Positions 31,517 to 43,581 of a stretch of DNA of 64,000 nt are shown here, one piece after another. Made by a program: the position numbers and the translations under genes. Source of the DNA: Thalassia testudinum (lineage: Eukaryota; Streptophyta; Magnoliopsida; Alismatales; Hydrocharitaceae); the NCBI GenBank assembly GCA_037157565.1, contig JAZHRO010000022.1, forward strand, positions 7,626,001-7,690,000, given 5' to 3'. Every line of letters starts with the position of its first letter. Position 1 is the first letter of the stretch. The notes under the pieces are model-generated. The model was not told the origin of the DNA. It was given only the letters and a program-made list of their open reading frames with translations, and searched no databases.

Positions 31517-34259
31517 TGATGATAACATCATCATCAGCCATAATTAGCTTTAATTAGTCACAATCAAGAGACAACTGCTCCTACATAACCGCTAGAGAGT
31601 CATAATTGAATGCATCTCCTTTTTGAGAAGAATGCATTAAAATAGGGTTAAATCTACAGTTTTAATAGAAGATCATAAATGTAGAACAGTCATGGGTTTC
31701 CTAGGGATTAATTGAAGGTCAAATGAGCATTAATGACTAATAAGAGGGTCTATGCAGACAGAAACAGGTTTTCATGCATTTCAAGAATTAATGGACATTC
31801 GAAACCCTAATTTCAGACCCACTTAATTAATAGAGGTTCTAGCCACGATAAAATTCATCCAAACCTTCTAAAAATCATAGAAAAATATTCCATAAGGTTT
31901 GGTACCCTATATTTGACAATTGGAGCCCATTTTGACCTAAAATAGAGTCTAAGACAGGAAGTTGCCCTAATTTGGGTTTATGCATAAATTACCTTATCAA
32001 ACTTGATCAAAACCTAAATCCAACTTCACCATCAGTTTCCTTGGATCCAAACTAGGTTTTTACCAAAATTTGGGCCTAATCAGATACCATCTTGACCTAG
32101 TTTATATTTTGGTCTAGTCTGACTATTCTCTCAAATTGCCCCTCAGCTTTTGAATTATTTGCAAGCAGGTCCCTAGGTTTCTCATCATTCTTTGTAAATA
32201 GGTCCCTACTGCCATTGGTGTGAACATACCAAGCTTTGTCGAGATTTAAGCGAGGATTTCTCGCTCGATTCTCAATCAATTAATTCTAAAATTGAAAGGG
32301 AGATTCCTTGAGGAATTTCCTTTCAAATGAGACCATCCATGGATCCAACTTCGCTCCCAAAACCTCATACGAATCATTTGAAATTAAGGGTTTCCCTTTT
32401 GTGTGTAAGTCCCAAGCTTCCAAGCATGTTTTCTAAGCTTGGAAGGCACTTTTAATGCCTATAAAGCGTTCCCTGATGCACGACCAACCTCCTTAGCTAG
32501 GTTTAAGGCCGCAAATCCCTCTTCTTTCTCTCCCATGGCCGGCTCTGACCTATGCTTCGACGGCCCTCTTGATCTCTCTCAACCGCACCTCCAACAGCCA
32601 AATTGGAAGCGCAGCAATCTTCCTTATCTTCCTCCGATGGTGGCCAGCCAAAGCCTCGACATCTCCAACCATTTCTTCACTGTTGTTCATCCACCAAAGC
32701 ATTCTCTTGCACGATGTTGGCCAATCACAGTCGGCACCCTCCTACCCCTTTGGTCCAATTAGGTTAGCATAGTTAGGTCTCTCTTCTCCCCTACCCTCTT
32801 CCCTCTATCTAAAACCTCAATTCGACCACCGACACCACTACACGTTGTTACCTTCTCCATCTCCGATAGCATCTCTGGCGAGGCTTCCCCGTCGTTCCAT
32901 CGCACCACATGCCTTGCCAACACCCACACAACCTCTGCCATACCTCCACGCACAAAACCCCCATCTTTATTATGCATTCCACCCATCCAAACACTCCACC
33001 GAACACCTCTGCCTTTACGCTCCTTCTCCGTCACTGTTAGCCCTCATCCTCGCATGAATCACGCCACCGACGCCGCCATCACCTTCCACGCCCTACGGTG
33101 ATCCTCCTGAACATTTTAATGAGGGCTTGTAGCCTGTACTTTGTATTTCAGGTCCCCTGCCGGAGCTTCATCACCGCGCCATCTTCTCCGGCTTGTTCTT
33201 CAAGTTACAGCCATGTTCTTCATCAAAACCACCTCCAAGCCGTGTGGATTTGCTCTAAGTCCACACTCAGGTCCTTACTTAAAGGCCCCAGCTGTGAGCT
33301 TGTCCCAATTAGATAAAGCCTCCACCTGCTGTTACTGCTTGAATGCAAAGTGAAAGAGTAGTGGGGATAGTCCCACATCGGTGGATGAGGAGTGCTCAAG
33401 TGTGCATAAAGTGTTTTTGTGATTAGAGCTATTCACCCAAGTACATGGGGGTCAGGTCTCCATTACCTACATACCCATTAACCCACCTCTGTGCACTCCT
33501 CGGCTACCACACACGACCGGTAGTCCTAGACATTGTATAAGATTTGTACACTCGATAATGAATCTGACTATCCGTTGGGATTGAGAGAGAAGGAAGAGAA
33601 GAGGAATTTGTGAGAGAGCGGGGGAGGGTTTTACTGTCTATAGCTGTGCCTTCTGTGACACTTAGTTGCTGAGGAGATTGGTCCCCTGTGTTGTGAAGGA
33701 GAAATCTCTGAAGAAGAGGAGAGGGCTCAAGAAGAGAAGGTGAAGAGAAGAAAAGGAAGGCTCATGCAGAAGGTTTGAAGAGAAGAAGAAGCTGAAGTAG
33801 AAGAGAGAAGAAAAAGGCTTTAAGAAGGCTGATCATTTAAGTCGTCTGATCCACATGCCAGATGTCTGATTATTGTAGCATTCAAGCTACTGTTGGGTTA
33901 TTTGGTTTAATTGAGATATCTGACATGCATGTCTGATTAGGGTTTATAATTGGTGATTCAAATCACCATTATTTTGTCTTGATCTCTTTTTATTATAATG
34001 AACTCTTGAAATACTTTTGCTTATTATTGAATATCATTTGAGTAGATTGCTATTGATTGAATATCTTGTATCTTGCTTCATTTATGGTGCTCATTTATAT
34101 GCAATTAAAGATTAGCACGTGAATTCCATATTTAATCCCTCTATTCGACCTCGAACTTCATTTCTAGATTTTGAGTAATAAATTTTATCTGTTGATTGAG
34201 CTATTTAAGAGGCTTTGATACAATGAAATAACTTAAAAAACTCCTGTTTAGCTCATTCA
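31517..34259 (+). repeat. 3' LTR of element D (D2)
   Basis: 2,743 bp. The first 17 bases are a perfect hairpin, TGATGAT-AAC-ATCATCA. It has a TATA-like CTATAAAG (32,459), donor-like TTAGGTTAGC (32,757), acceptor-like TTGTATTTCAG (ends 33,151), a GAAGAAG tract (33,690-33,820) and a TTCGACC...GAGTAATAAATTTTAT block (34,148-34,190). It is related in layout to D3 and D4. Frames at 32,439-32,762 and 33,098-33,353 are not conserved in D3 or D4. Confidence 0.85.
32459..32466 (+). promoter_or_regulatory. TATA-like box in the 3' LTR of D
   Basis: CTATAAAG lies about 940 bp into the LTR, matching the place of the TATA boxes in B, B' and D3. Confidence 0.5.
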
Positions 34260-34325
34260 AAATTCCTCCTTGGTTTGGTGGCGATACAAGGGAGAAGAAG
34301 AAGTTGAAGCCACCAAGGAGATAGG
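34260..34325. other. 66-bp unassigned stretch between D and solo LTR D3
   Basis: It begins with aaatt, the possible target duplication of D, and ends with atagg, the target duplication of D3. I see no coding signal. It probably belongs to whatever also continues at 37,100. Confidence 0.4.
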
Positions 34326-37094
34326 TGATGATAATGTCATCATCAGCCATATCTAGCTTTAGATAGTCATAATGAAGGGATAAATGCTTCTACATAACCA
34401 TCAGAAGGTCATAATTCATTGCAAATCCTTTATGAGAGAAATACAAGAAATCAGGGTTAAAACTACAATTTTATCATCTTTCATGACTGCATAATAACCA
34501 TGGGTTTCTCTAGGGGTTAATTAAGGGTCAAATGATCTTAAGAGTCTACCAATTGGGTTAGTACAGATAGAAAAGGATTTTCACGCGTTACAGGAATTAA
34601 ATGACTTACGAAACCCTAAAAATAGACCCGCTTAATCTACTGAGGTTCCAATCACTGTAAAATTCACCTAAATCCTTTAAAATTCATATAAAAATATTCT
34701 CTAGGATTTGGTACCTTCAATGTGACCATCAGAACCCATCTTGACCCAAAATAAAGTATTAGACAGAATTTTGCCCTAATTTGGGTAATTATGCAATTTC
34801 TGCACTCAAAATTGGTTAAAAACTAAATATAACTTCACCATTGGATTCCTTGGGTCCAATTTAGGTTTGTACCAAAATTTAGGCTCAATCTGAGATCATC
34901 TTGACCTAGTTTGCAATTTGGTCTTGTCTAACTCTTTCATCTCACACTCATTCCCTCAGCTTTTGAATTTCTTACAAATTGCCCCCCAACTTTATCATCT
35001 TCTTCAAAAATAGGTCCCCATAGCACCAAAATCTTATTCCTACAGCTCCGACGACCTTCAAATGGGAAGATCTCCCTGATTTCTCGCTCAATCCTTTCCA
35101 AAATTGGAAGGGAGATTCCTTGAGGAGTTATCTCCCCATTACACCCGTCCTTGAGCCCCAAAACCTTCCCAATATCTCATGCGAACGCATGAGAGATTCT
35201 GATATCTTTCAAGCTTCCATCTCTGGTGACCTTCCAAGCTAGGGAAGCTTTCTTCCTAAGCTTAAATCGTCCTCTAGAGTCCTATAAAAGAAGCCCCAAT
35301 GCATACCATCCATCGCAGACTCGATTTCGGCCGAAAATTTCCCAAATTCCTCTCTCCTATTTCGATCGAATAGCTCCTCAAGCTCAGACGACTCTCTCTG
35401 CCTATCCTCGTCATCCGACCGCAATATCGGTGGCAGATTCTTCTCCCTCACCTTCCTCCATGTCGTGCAATACCAGTCGCCATCGTTCTTTCTCCGTCGT
35501 CGTCACCGTCCCCTCTATCGGAGTATTTTCTTCCCCGGTGCCTACCTGCCAACGCCGGTGTCATCCTCCCCCTTTGATCTATTAGATTAGGGTTAGTTTA
35601 GTTAGTTTAGATCCTTAGTTTAGTTTTACATCCCAAAACCCCCAAAAATATCCCCTGGACTCACGCGACCACCCTCGTCTTCTCCGAGTCTGACGACCAC
35701 TCCGGCGAGGCATATCCACCACTACACAAGTTCATCCACCTCGCCGACACACCCACAAGCACTGCCGTCCCTCCGCGCACAAAACCTTTATCTCTATTAG
35801 CCTTCCCATCCACCCGAACCCTCCATCAACCAACCCACCTTCCCACCTCCGTTCTCGACTTTGTTCAGGCACCACACATGCCCATCCACCACACAACCAC
35901 CACCAATGCACTCCACGCCATACAGCGAAGCTCTTGAGCATTTCTGATGTGGCCGCAAGGTCGTGTTTATGTTTTCAGGTACCTAGGGTGTAGCAGCCAT
36001 TAGCGAAGAGCTTCAAGGAAGCTTCAAGCTTACATCAAGTCTCGATAAGCCCCAGGTGGAAGTCCCAGGCTATGCAGAATCGCCTCAGGCACTGCCCCAG
36101 GTGGTCAATTGGATGGCTGGACCTCGTGAGCTGTAGCAATTGAAGGAAGGAGTCCTGCCTGCTGTGCGCGAAGGAATGTGTGGGACTTTGTCCCACATCA
36201 TTTGCTGAAGACCAGACGCAGCGACTAAAATTGAATTTGTGTTGTAGGCTATTTGCCTCAACACACGGGGGTGAGGTCCCCTCTCAACCGACACTTGCCT
36301 TGCCCATGACACTGCTCACACGGGTTTAGCACTCACTCGATTACTCGCCTAAGCCTACTCTCACACCTCGACTGCCATTCACGACCGGCAGCCCTGGTCC
36401 TAGGTGCGCGTATGCCCGTTTACCCAATAACTCTGACATTGGCATTAGAAAGGTGGGAAAGAATGAGAACCCAGAGAGAGAAAGGAAAGAGAGTGCAGGG
36501 GTAGGGGGTTTTGCTCTATTGTGGATTGGCTAACACTTAGCCAATTTCGTAAGTGTCCCCTTATGCATAAAGAGAAGGAGAGGAAGAAGAATTGAAGGGA
36601 AAAGCCAAGACCTGAAGAGGAAGAGAAGAAGAACAAAGAAAGAAGAGAAGGTTGAAGAAGAAGCATAGTGCCCTCTTGGCACTGTAGCAAGGCTGACATA
36701 AGCCATTTGATTGAGTGCCCTGTCGTTTGATGATGTGCACTATGCACTAAAGTTTGCATGGTTGATATTGTTCATTTATTTAGATGATTAACTATTATAT
36801 GTGTATCTAAGCTAATAATTAGTGATTCAAATTACCATTATTTTGTCGTAGATGACTTTTTGCCTAAATAGATTCTTGATATACTCATGTGCTACATTGA
36901 AGATTAGTTTTGAGTAATTGTTATCATTAATTGCCCTCATTTACATTATTTATTGAGATTAGTGTGTGAATTCCTATTTGCTCCCAGCGAACGACTTTGG
37001 ACTTTCATTTGAGTATAAATTTTATTTGTTTTCACACTGATTTGAACTATACTACAACGTAACAATTTTAAAACTTGTTTTAGAGCGACTAATA
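34326..37094 (+). mobile_element. Solo LTR D3 (D family)
   Basis: 2,769 bp starting TGATGATAATGTCATCATCA and ending GCGACTAATA, with a perfect 5-bp target duplication atagg (34,321-34,325; 37,095-37,099). Layout as in D2: TATA box CTATAAAAG (35,282-35,290), acceptor-like TATGTTTTCAG (ends 35,978), hairpin GGGTGAG/CTCAAC (around 36,268-36,288), GAAGAAG tract (36,580-36,665) and GAGTATAAATTTTATTTG near the end. No primer site follows it and no polypurine tract precedes it, as expected for a solo LTR left by recombination. No coding regions. Confidence 0.87.
35282..35290 (+). promoter_or_regulatory. TATA box in solo LTR D3
   Basis: CTATAAAAG lies 957 bp into the LTR, the same place as in B and D2. 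Confidence 0.6.
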
Positions 37095-37099
37095 ATAGG

Positions 37100-39018
37100 G
37101 TGTCTCCTTGATCTTCTTCCTTCTCTCCTTCCCTCCTTGGATGTTGGATATGGGTAGAGTATGAATAGAAAATATGTAACCAAGGATGATTTGAAGTGGG
37201 TAGTTAGTGGTCTTTTTGTAGGATGGGTAGGGGTGTAAGTGTGGTTAAGGGATGGATGGCTAGGATGGCTTATAGGGGGTGGTTAGAAGATCCTAGGGTT
37301 GAGGTGAGTTGGCGCCAAAATGGAGAGGTGTTGGTGTTTGGCGCCAACTCTAGGTGGGGGCTAGGGTTAAGGATGGGTTAAGTGTGCTGGATGGCTAGGA
37401 TTAGGTTATATGGTGGTGGTTAGGAGATGAGTGGCTACGGTAGGTTGGCACCAATTAAAGGGGTGTATGGAGGTTGGGTTAAGGAGGTGGTTGGTGCCAA
37501 CCTAGGTGGGTTTAGGTTCTTTAGTTGGCATAGGAATTAGGAAGGGTTGGGATGGCTCCATGTGGTGGTAGTTGAGGGATTAAGGGTGGATTTAAGTGGC
37601 GCCAGGGTGAGGAGGTGTTGATGGTGTTTTGGTGCCACTTATGTAGTGGTTATAAGGGGGTTAGGGTGGTGTTGAGTTGGCGCTAAGAGGGTTTTCTAGA
37701 AGGGGGTGATGTGTAGGGTGTAGATGGCCTTATGGGGGTAGGTGTAGGGTTGTGATAGGGCTTCAACTTGGCGCCAACTTTGAAGGGATGTGGAGGTGTT
37801 TTTGACGCCAACTTAAAGGGGGTTAAGGTGGTGGTTATGGGTGGTTAGGTTGGTGAAAGGGTGAGTTAAGGTTGGCACCAAAGGGGAGCTTCCAGAAGGG
37901 GATTAGGTGGATGGTGGAGATGAGTTTAGGGGGTAGGTGTAAGGCTAGGGTAGGGAGTAGTTTTGGAACCAACAAGAGGGTAGTTATTAGGTGGTTTTGG
38001 AGGGAAAACTAGGTGGCTTTTGGAGGTGGTGGTGTGAAGGGTCATGGGGGTTGTTGGCGCCAAAAGAGAGTAGAGTAGGTAGCTTGCTTAGGTGGTGGAC
38101 TTTGGAGTGGAGTTGGGTTAGGGTTTAGGTTAGAGTTGTGGATGGCCATGGAGGTGGAGCTATTTTTGAGCTTAGCTAAACTAGCTAATCTAGCTTAGCT
38201 AGTAGATAGTAGTGGAGGAGTTAGGGTTTTGAGAAGAGGAACTAAAGGAAATCTAATTGGAGTTGCATTGGAGTTGACTCTGCTGAGGAGGTCTTCATGA
38301 GGAGACCAACTACTTAGTTAAGCTAGCTAGTTCTTATGCTAGTAGCTAGGCTTGAGTAGTTGAGCTAAGTTGAGCTGGTTTCAACCTAGCTAAAGCTAGG
38401 TTGAGATGGAATTGCCTCTGATGAGAGCCCCTGACCTAGATTAGCTACTAAGTGGGCAAGTAGTAGCTAAGCTGGAGGACGTTCAGCTGTTGTGAGCTAA
38501 GTGGAGCTGGGTTGAACTGGACTTGGACTGAGCTGGAGCTGGAATGAACTCCAATCAATTAAGCTGAGCTAGCTGAAGCTTCCAGTGAACTGACTGGAGC
38601 CAGGATGAGCTAGACTCAACTAAGTTGAGCTGGATCTGAGTTGAGCTGAGGTGGTTTGAGCTAAGATGAGCAACCCTGAGCTGCCATTCAGCTAAGATAA
38701 GCTGAATGGAGCTGGGAGGAGCTAAACTTAACCAAAGTGAGCTGATGTCCAGATGAGGTGAGCTGGATCCAACTAGGGTTCAGCTGATCTAGACTTCTCC
38801 TTCACTTTCTTCCATCTTGAGTGCTATGGTTTTATTGGTTTGAATATCTGCTTAACCTTAACACTTAAGTAAAGATGTTAAAAATACAAAAAGAATGCAA
38901 TGCATGCCTAATCCTAGGTTATGTCTAAATTCAACTCAAAAACCCATTTGCAGATTTAAAAACCTAAGAGCTAGAACTATTTTAGGTCATAAGAATGATG
39001 ATAAATTGGCGTTTATCA
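37100..39018 (-). repeat. 3' LTR of element G (minus strand), repeat-rich
   Basis: The right end is clear: on the minus strand the LTR starts at 39,018 with a perfect hairpin TGATAAA-CGCCAA-TTTATCA (38,999-39,018), directly after a GCATGGGGGTG polypurine tract. The left end was not found and may lie beyond D3. The 37,150-38,150 part is G-rich on the plus strand, with many TGGCGCCAA units and AGGGTTAGG-like words. From 38,160 to 38,790 it is a degenerate array of GAGCTGAGCTGG-like words. No coding region is supportable. Confidence 0.6.
38160..38790. repeat. Degenerate AGCT-rich minisatellite (GAGCTGAGCTGG-like units)
   Basis: Words such as TTGAGCTGG, AAGCTGAGCTAG, GAGCTAAGTTGAGCTGG and GATGAGCTGG follow one another with a rough 5- to 6-base internal period over more than 600 bp. 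AGCT recurs throughout. The array lies in the first part of the G LTR in its own (minus) orientation. Confidence 0.7.
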
Positions 39019-40435
39019 CACCCCCATGCTTATCTTTTGCTAGCCTCTTAGCAAAACTCTAATTAAAAAATTGATTTTTGGGAAAAATAATATTTTTTTT
39101 TTAACTTTTGAGAAAAAGGAGATTGTGGGACTTTGGTTGATAAAAAAAAAAAGAAGGGCACAGGATTTGTTGAAGATAAATGTCGGGATTTATCTTTGGA
39201 TCCAAAATTTAGAAGTATTGGAATCAATGTATCTTTTACAAATTCACAAATTATCTCCTTATCAATTCAAATGACTCGAAATTATTTTGCAGTTAGGATT
39301 TGTTTGGCTCTTGAATTCGACTCACAACTTGCATAATCTTTTAAAATCCTGTGTCAGTGCTTGTGAATGCCAACATTTAAGGTCATGTTTTTGTTTGGAT
39401 TTTTTTTTTGTCTACCCCATGCTTATTCTCAGCTTAATCTTATAACACATGTGTCAGGAACATCATTCTCGTTAGCAAACCTTGAGGGGGCTTTGGCGCC
39501 AATATTTTGAGATAGTATTATCCATGACACCACCCAGGAGCTCACAACCCCAAAACACAATGCGGTGTAAGGGGTGCTTCAAGCAAACTCAATTTCTTGC
39601 TCCGACACTGTAGGTAGAGCACCGTCCAAGACACTTGAGTTGCAAAAATGTGCCTTAATGCTCCATCTAAAGATATGAAATATAGATACAGAGCAACGTC
39701 GAGGCGGTAACATGTTGACATCGCATCCTCAAAGGAGTCATTTTCCTCCTTTTCCGCAATAGGAACTCAAACCAATGATCTGCTTCGAATTTTTACTGAG
39801 ACTAAACAAGGGGTTCTTTTTCTAATTCTTTTCTAATTATTTTTTAAGTGTTGGCTGTGTGTGAAATTTGACACAGGAATTTTGCAAGGGACTCAAGTTT
39901 TTGGTCAAAAGTTGAGCCATGTAACTTCCAAGTCGCAAAAGAAGATTAAGTCACCTGAGTCAACTGGAGGTCAGGTGGAATTTAGAGAAAGATGCTTGAT
40001 CTAGTCTAAAAGTAGACCCAGAAATTCTAATATTTGGATCCGCTTCTTAATCCCAAGTTTGTTAAAGATTAAATCCCATTGTACCTTGGAATGATTTTTC
40101 AACCTTAGTCCCAATTTCAAAGATTTCTTAAAAAGTTTTCAACAATTTTATTTTATTTTTTTGGGTATGCAAGCAGAAAATTAAACAAGAAAAATGCTTA
40201 TTTTTTGGTTTTGAAAATCCTGATTTGATCGTCAAAATTCAAAAACACCCCTCCATGCTTAAGATGTGGCATGTCCTCATGCATTTGGAAGGAAAAAGGG
40301 ATTACCTTGGTGAAAGATGATCAAAATCTGGATAGGCAAAACCTCTGAAGAAAGTAAAAATGAATAGTGGAAAAAACAATGGGTTACCTCCCATCCGGTG
40401 CTATCTTTCACGCCATTCAGCCGGACATGAAGTCA
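39019..40435 (-). other. Polypurine tract and 3' noncoding region of element G
   Basis: The terminal polypurine tract is at 39,019-39,030 (plus strand cacccccatgct). The noncoding region contains a second purine-run site (plus acccctccatgc, around 40,248-40,259) preceded on the minus strand by GCATGAGGACATGCC. It also carries the inverted-repeat motif TGGGAGGTAACCCA (minus, 40,380-40,393), close to the one in O. Frames at 39,071-39,336 are AT-rich and unsupported. Confidence 0.65.
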
Positions 40436-40807
40436 CTAATTATCAAGTAAGTCATGGAGGTCTTGAGAGTTGGATTGCACGTTTAGGTTGTGATCAAGAT
40501 AGGGCTTAAGTCGTTGGCCGTTGACTTTAAAGATATTGTTATTTTTAGGATCAAAAATTTCAATGGCACCGTGGCGATAAGTTTGAATTACAATGTAAGG
40601 ACTGGTCCATTTCGATTTTAATTTACCAGGAAATAATCTCAACCTCGCATCAAAAAGCCACATGTGTGGTTTAGGTTCAAAAGTTTTCCGAACGATGAAT
40701 TTATCATGAAATTTCTTAGTTCGGTCTTTGTAAATGTGTGCATTTTCATAAGCCAAGTTGCGAAGTTCTTCGAGTTTAGTTAATTGTAATTTCCTATAAA
40801 AAGACAC
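40436..40807 (-). pseudogene. pol: pol C-terminal end of element G (integrase tail, partial)
   Basis: 123 codons open to the stop at 40,436. The sequence RKLQLTKLEELRNLAYENA followed by a Lys-rich KDRTKKFHDK stretch and GKLKSKWTSPYIV is the integrase C-terminal region of Athila-type elements, including the GPY/F-like module. The upstream remainder of pol is cut off at about 40,807, where sequence of element H begins. The shared TATAAAAAGAC on both sides of the junction (40,795-40,805 and 40,824-40,834) suggests a recombination point. It is too short to function. Confidence 0.8.
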
Positions 40808-41752
40808 ATGGGTTTTATTAATCTATAAAAAGACCAATAACCACCACCATTACCTTCACCTTTGGCTTCATTAATCTACCACATTTCCACCTTCATTCCA
40901 CCTATCATCTCCATAGCCAAGAGAAGGAGAAGAAGATGAAGGGGACACTCTATCCCCTTGGTGCCTTCCCTTCTTCCGTTCTCTCTTGAGCCCACGCCAG
41001 CCAGAGGATCAGTCAGGTAAGAAAGACTTCTAGGAGGAGATCTTTAGGGTGGTGCACGCCCACCCTAGGAGGAGGTCTTTAGGTGGAATTCTTCCACCCT
41101 TGGAGGAGCAAGGGCACGCCCATCTAGGGCTTGCCAAGGAGAAGCAGCATCTCTGGAGGAGCACTTCAAGAAAGAGTTGGAAAGATCCTTTTCAAGCCCA
41201 GGAGTAGCTGAGCTTGGAGTAAGGGCTCTCTCCTCTTCACCACCATCACCAGGAGGATCATTATTTTGCCAATTTTTATCTTTAACTTTTTAGTAGAAGC
41301 ATTCCTCTACAAGCATTCCAGAAAAACAAGTTTTCACTATAAGTCAAGTTGCCTTTCTAAAATTTTGTTGCATCTTAAGTAATTGTCTTTTCTAGCACTT
41401 TTCACTCCCTCTCTCTAATTACCCTAGGTCTCCACGTACCTAGGGTGAGCTTAGAGATAGGTTACTTTTTTCACTTGGTGTTAGTCTTAGCAATTTAGGT
41501 GTAGCCTTTTCCTGCTTACTATTTCGTTGTCGCCCTTTATTTCAAAACTTTAAAAAAAAATTATATTTAAAAATCCCAAAAAGAAAGTTGATTTCCTAAT
41601 ATCAAGCGAGAGTATTTAAAGTGCATTCCTACTTCCCTTGGGATGACCTGAATACTTTTTCAAGTACTCGATTTTATAAATTTTAAAAGCGATCGAATTT
41701 TCTCGTTACAACGATAAAAACCCTAATTTCAAATTGTGCTTTTCTCTCATCA
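40808..41752 (+). repeat. 5' LTR of element H, 5'-truncated
   Basis: It ends TCTCTCATCA five bases before an Asp-tRNA primer site. It has TATAAAAAG at 40,824-40,832 and donor-like CAGGTAAGA (41,017-41,025). The U3 region is missing because the match to pol of G starts immediately upstream. A CTCCCTCTCTC tract and a poly-A/T stretch (41,555-41,580) are present; no coding signal. Confidence 0.7.
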
Positions 41753-41757
41753 CTTTT

Positions 41758-41775
41758 TGGCGCCGTTGTCGAGGA
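41758..41775 (+). other. Primer binding site of element H (Asp tRNA)
   Basis: TGGCGCCGTTGTCGAGGA has two mismatches to the complement of the Asp-tRNA 3' end. Confidence 0.8.
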
Positions 41776-43581
41776 GGCACGACTTTGCATTTTCATATTT
41801 CTCTTGCTTGATACGTGGATCTCATCCTCTTCTCTTTCATTCATTTCGTGTGTGCAGGCATTACAGGAAGAAAGCGATGGGATTTTGGAAGCTTAAAGTT
41901 CTTTTTCTTCCTGCGGATTCAGGTTAGTGCCTTCTCACTTGTCACATAATTTCACTTGAAACCTATAAAAAAAAATTAAATCAGGTTTTTAGGATCAAAA
42001 ACATAAAATTTAGTAGAGTGGTGACTTCAAAAACTCATTGTTTGCTTGTTTGAATCATTTAACACCACTCTACCTTAAGTGTTGTTTTGATGTTCAAGTT
42101 CGGACTTCAAAAATCAATTCCTACACCACAGGCCTCCTAAAATCTTGAAATTTCACCCACAGATTCCAAATGAAGTAGGAACATCTGTTCCAAATTTCAG
42201 AGCATTTGGAGTTGTAGAGAATTTTTAAAAATTCGTAGACCATAGGGGGGCCATCTCCTCTAATTTCATCATTTCGTTACTGTTCGTGAATTTTAGAAAA
42301 TTTTCTACTTGCCCAATTTCTTTTGAATTTATCTTTCTGGAATCCTTGTGAAAATTTTCACAACATATAAAATGACAAAAATTTTTGGTAGCCAGTGGTG
42401 GTACTGAAAAGTCTAAACTACCCACGGGTATCATTTCTAGACTTTGACACCAGCACAAGGAAAAATCCCAAAAAAATATCAAACGAATTCCTAAAACCAT
42501 AAAAAAATATTTCTTGGAATGCTTGTTTGATTTGCCTTCCAGTAGTGGTGTTGTTGCTCTGTTTGAACCACTACTTAATAATAAAAGCCTGAAAAGATTC
42601 ACTGATAGTTAAATTTCTTCTTAGGGTTCAAATCAATTAGGATTTCTCTTCATTTATTCTAGTCCCACATCATAAAGGAAATCTACATTCACCAATACAA
42701 ACTTGATTTCTCTTTGTTTGTGGGACTCAAACTTGGTTGCAAGCATAAGAAGAAAACCCTAAAAGACATTAAGCTAAATCAAATCCTACAAATAGAAAAA
42801 CAACAAATTTTTGTGTGACAACTTGATTTGTCATTGGACTGACTCTGTCCAATTTGCACACACCAAACAACAAATTGAAATAACAGGACATTACCCTAAT
42901 CAACGTCCTCCACATTTCCGTGCACATTTAGGTACCCAAACCTAATTAAATTAAGTAGTCATTTGACCACGTAAGGACTTCATCCAATTTAGGCTTGATA
43001 TCTGACATTTAAGAATCATTAAGCGCTCCTAATTCTCTTAGAAAACACGGCGATGGACTTGGAGGGAAGTTAAATGATGGGCAAGGGTTTACACAAGCCC
43101 CTAGTGATTTTCCTAGGGCATGCTTAGGCCCAAGCCACCTCTTTAGTCTAGTCGAGTGATCTTTGGAAAGTGGGTTCACTTGTTGATCCCTTACTTGCCA
43201 AGTTCCCAAGTCTTAGATTTTTAAGGAGTCAACCCTAAGACAGAAGTAGGCTTATTTGCTTGATTTGTACACCTTCTCTCATCTATCTCTTGTCCTCCCT
43301 TCCCATTATTCCATTTAGTGCATGCATGGGCGAAGGTTCCAAAATCTTTATTTTCAGGGATCATTTTATTTTGCCTCACGTACCAAAAGATCTTTATTTT
43401 CTTCTTCCTCCTCTGATTTTCACATGGAAAACATGGAAAATCATTCAAAAAATTCTGCTTCCACCTCTCAACCCTAACTTAACTTCTAAAATCCATCAGC
43501 TGACCCTCAAGCTGACTTTCCCATACCTAACCTTCCATACTTGGAGCAACCACAAAATCAAGAGAGGCCAGGTGGGTCTCA
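41776..43581 (+). other. Leader of element H, no gag found
   Basis: An acceptor-like TCGTGTGTGCAG ends at 41,856, as in B and B'. The end of the stretch, ATCAAGAGAGGCCAGGTGGG (from 43,557), resembles the conserved leader block of B, B' and D. A family-C LTR interrupts at 43,582 before any gag start. Frames at 42,225-42,602 and 43,009-43,589 carry no recognisable domain. Confidence 0.6.

Larger units (their letters stand above)
1448..34259 (+). mobile_element. Element D, Athila/Tat-like LTR retrotransposon, heavily nested and coding-deleted
   Basis: The outer boundaries are a shortened 5' LTR (1,448-2,055) and a 3' LTR (31,517-34,259). The 608-bp 5' copy matches the last ~595 bp of the 3' copy. 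An Asp-tRNA primer site follows the 5' LTR and a polypurine tract precedes the 3' LTR. The flanks are aaatt on both sides (1,443-1,447; 34,260-34,264), a possible 5-bp target duplication. The D sequence itself is only LTRs, a 1.26-kb leader and about 190 bp of 3' noncoding region; gag and pol are absent. The rest is later insertions (family-C LTR, D4, O, A, B). The missing U3 part of the 5' LTR is unexplained, so the duplication may be chance. Confidence 0.65.

Noticed and set aside
37100..38800. Host gene or regulatory region between elements
   Set aside because: No long frame, splice-site pattern or protein similarity was seen; the right end is a clear LTR start, so it is most simply LTR sequence.
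42225..42602. 125-codon minus frame in the leader of H
   Set aside because: Opposite to the direction of H, no domain, AT-rich background.
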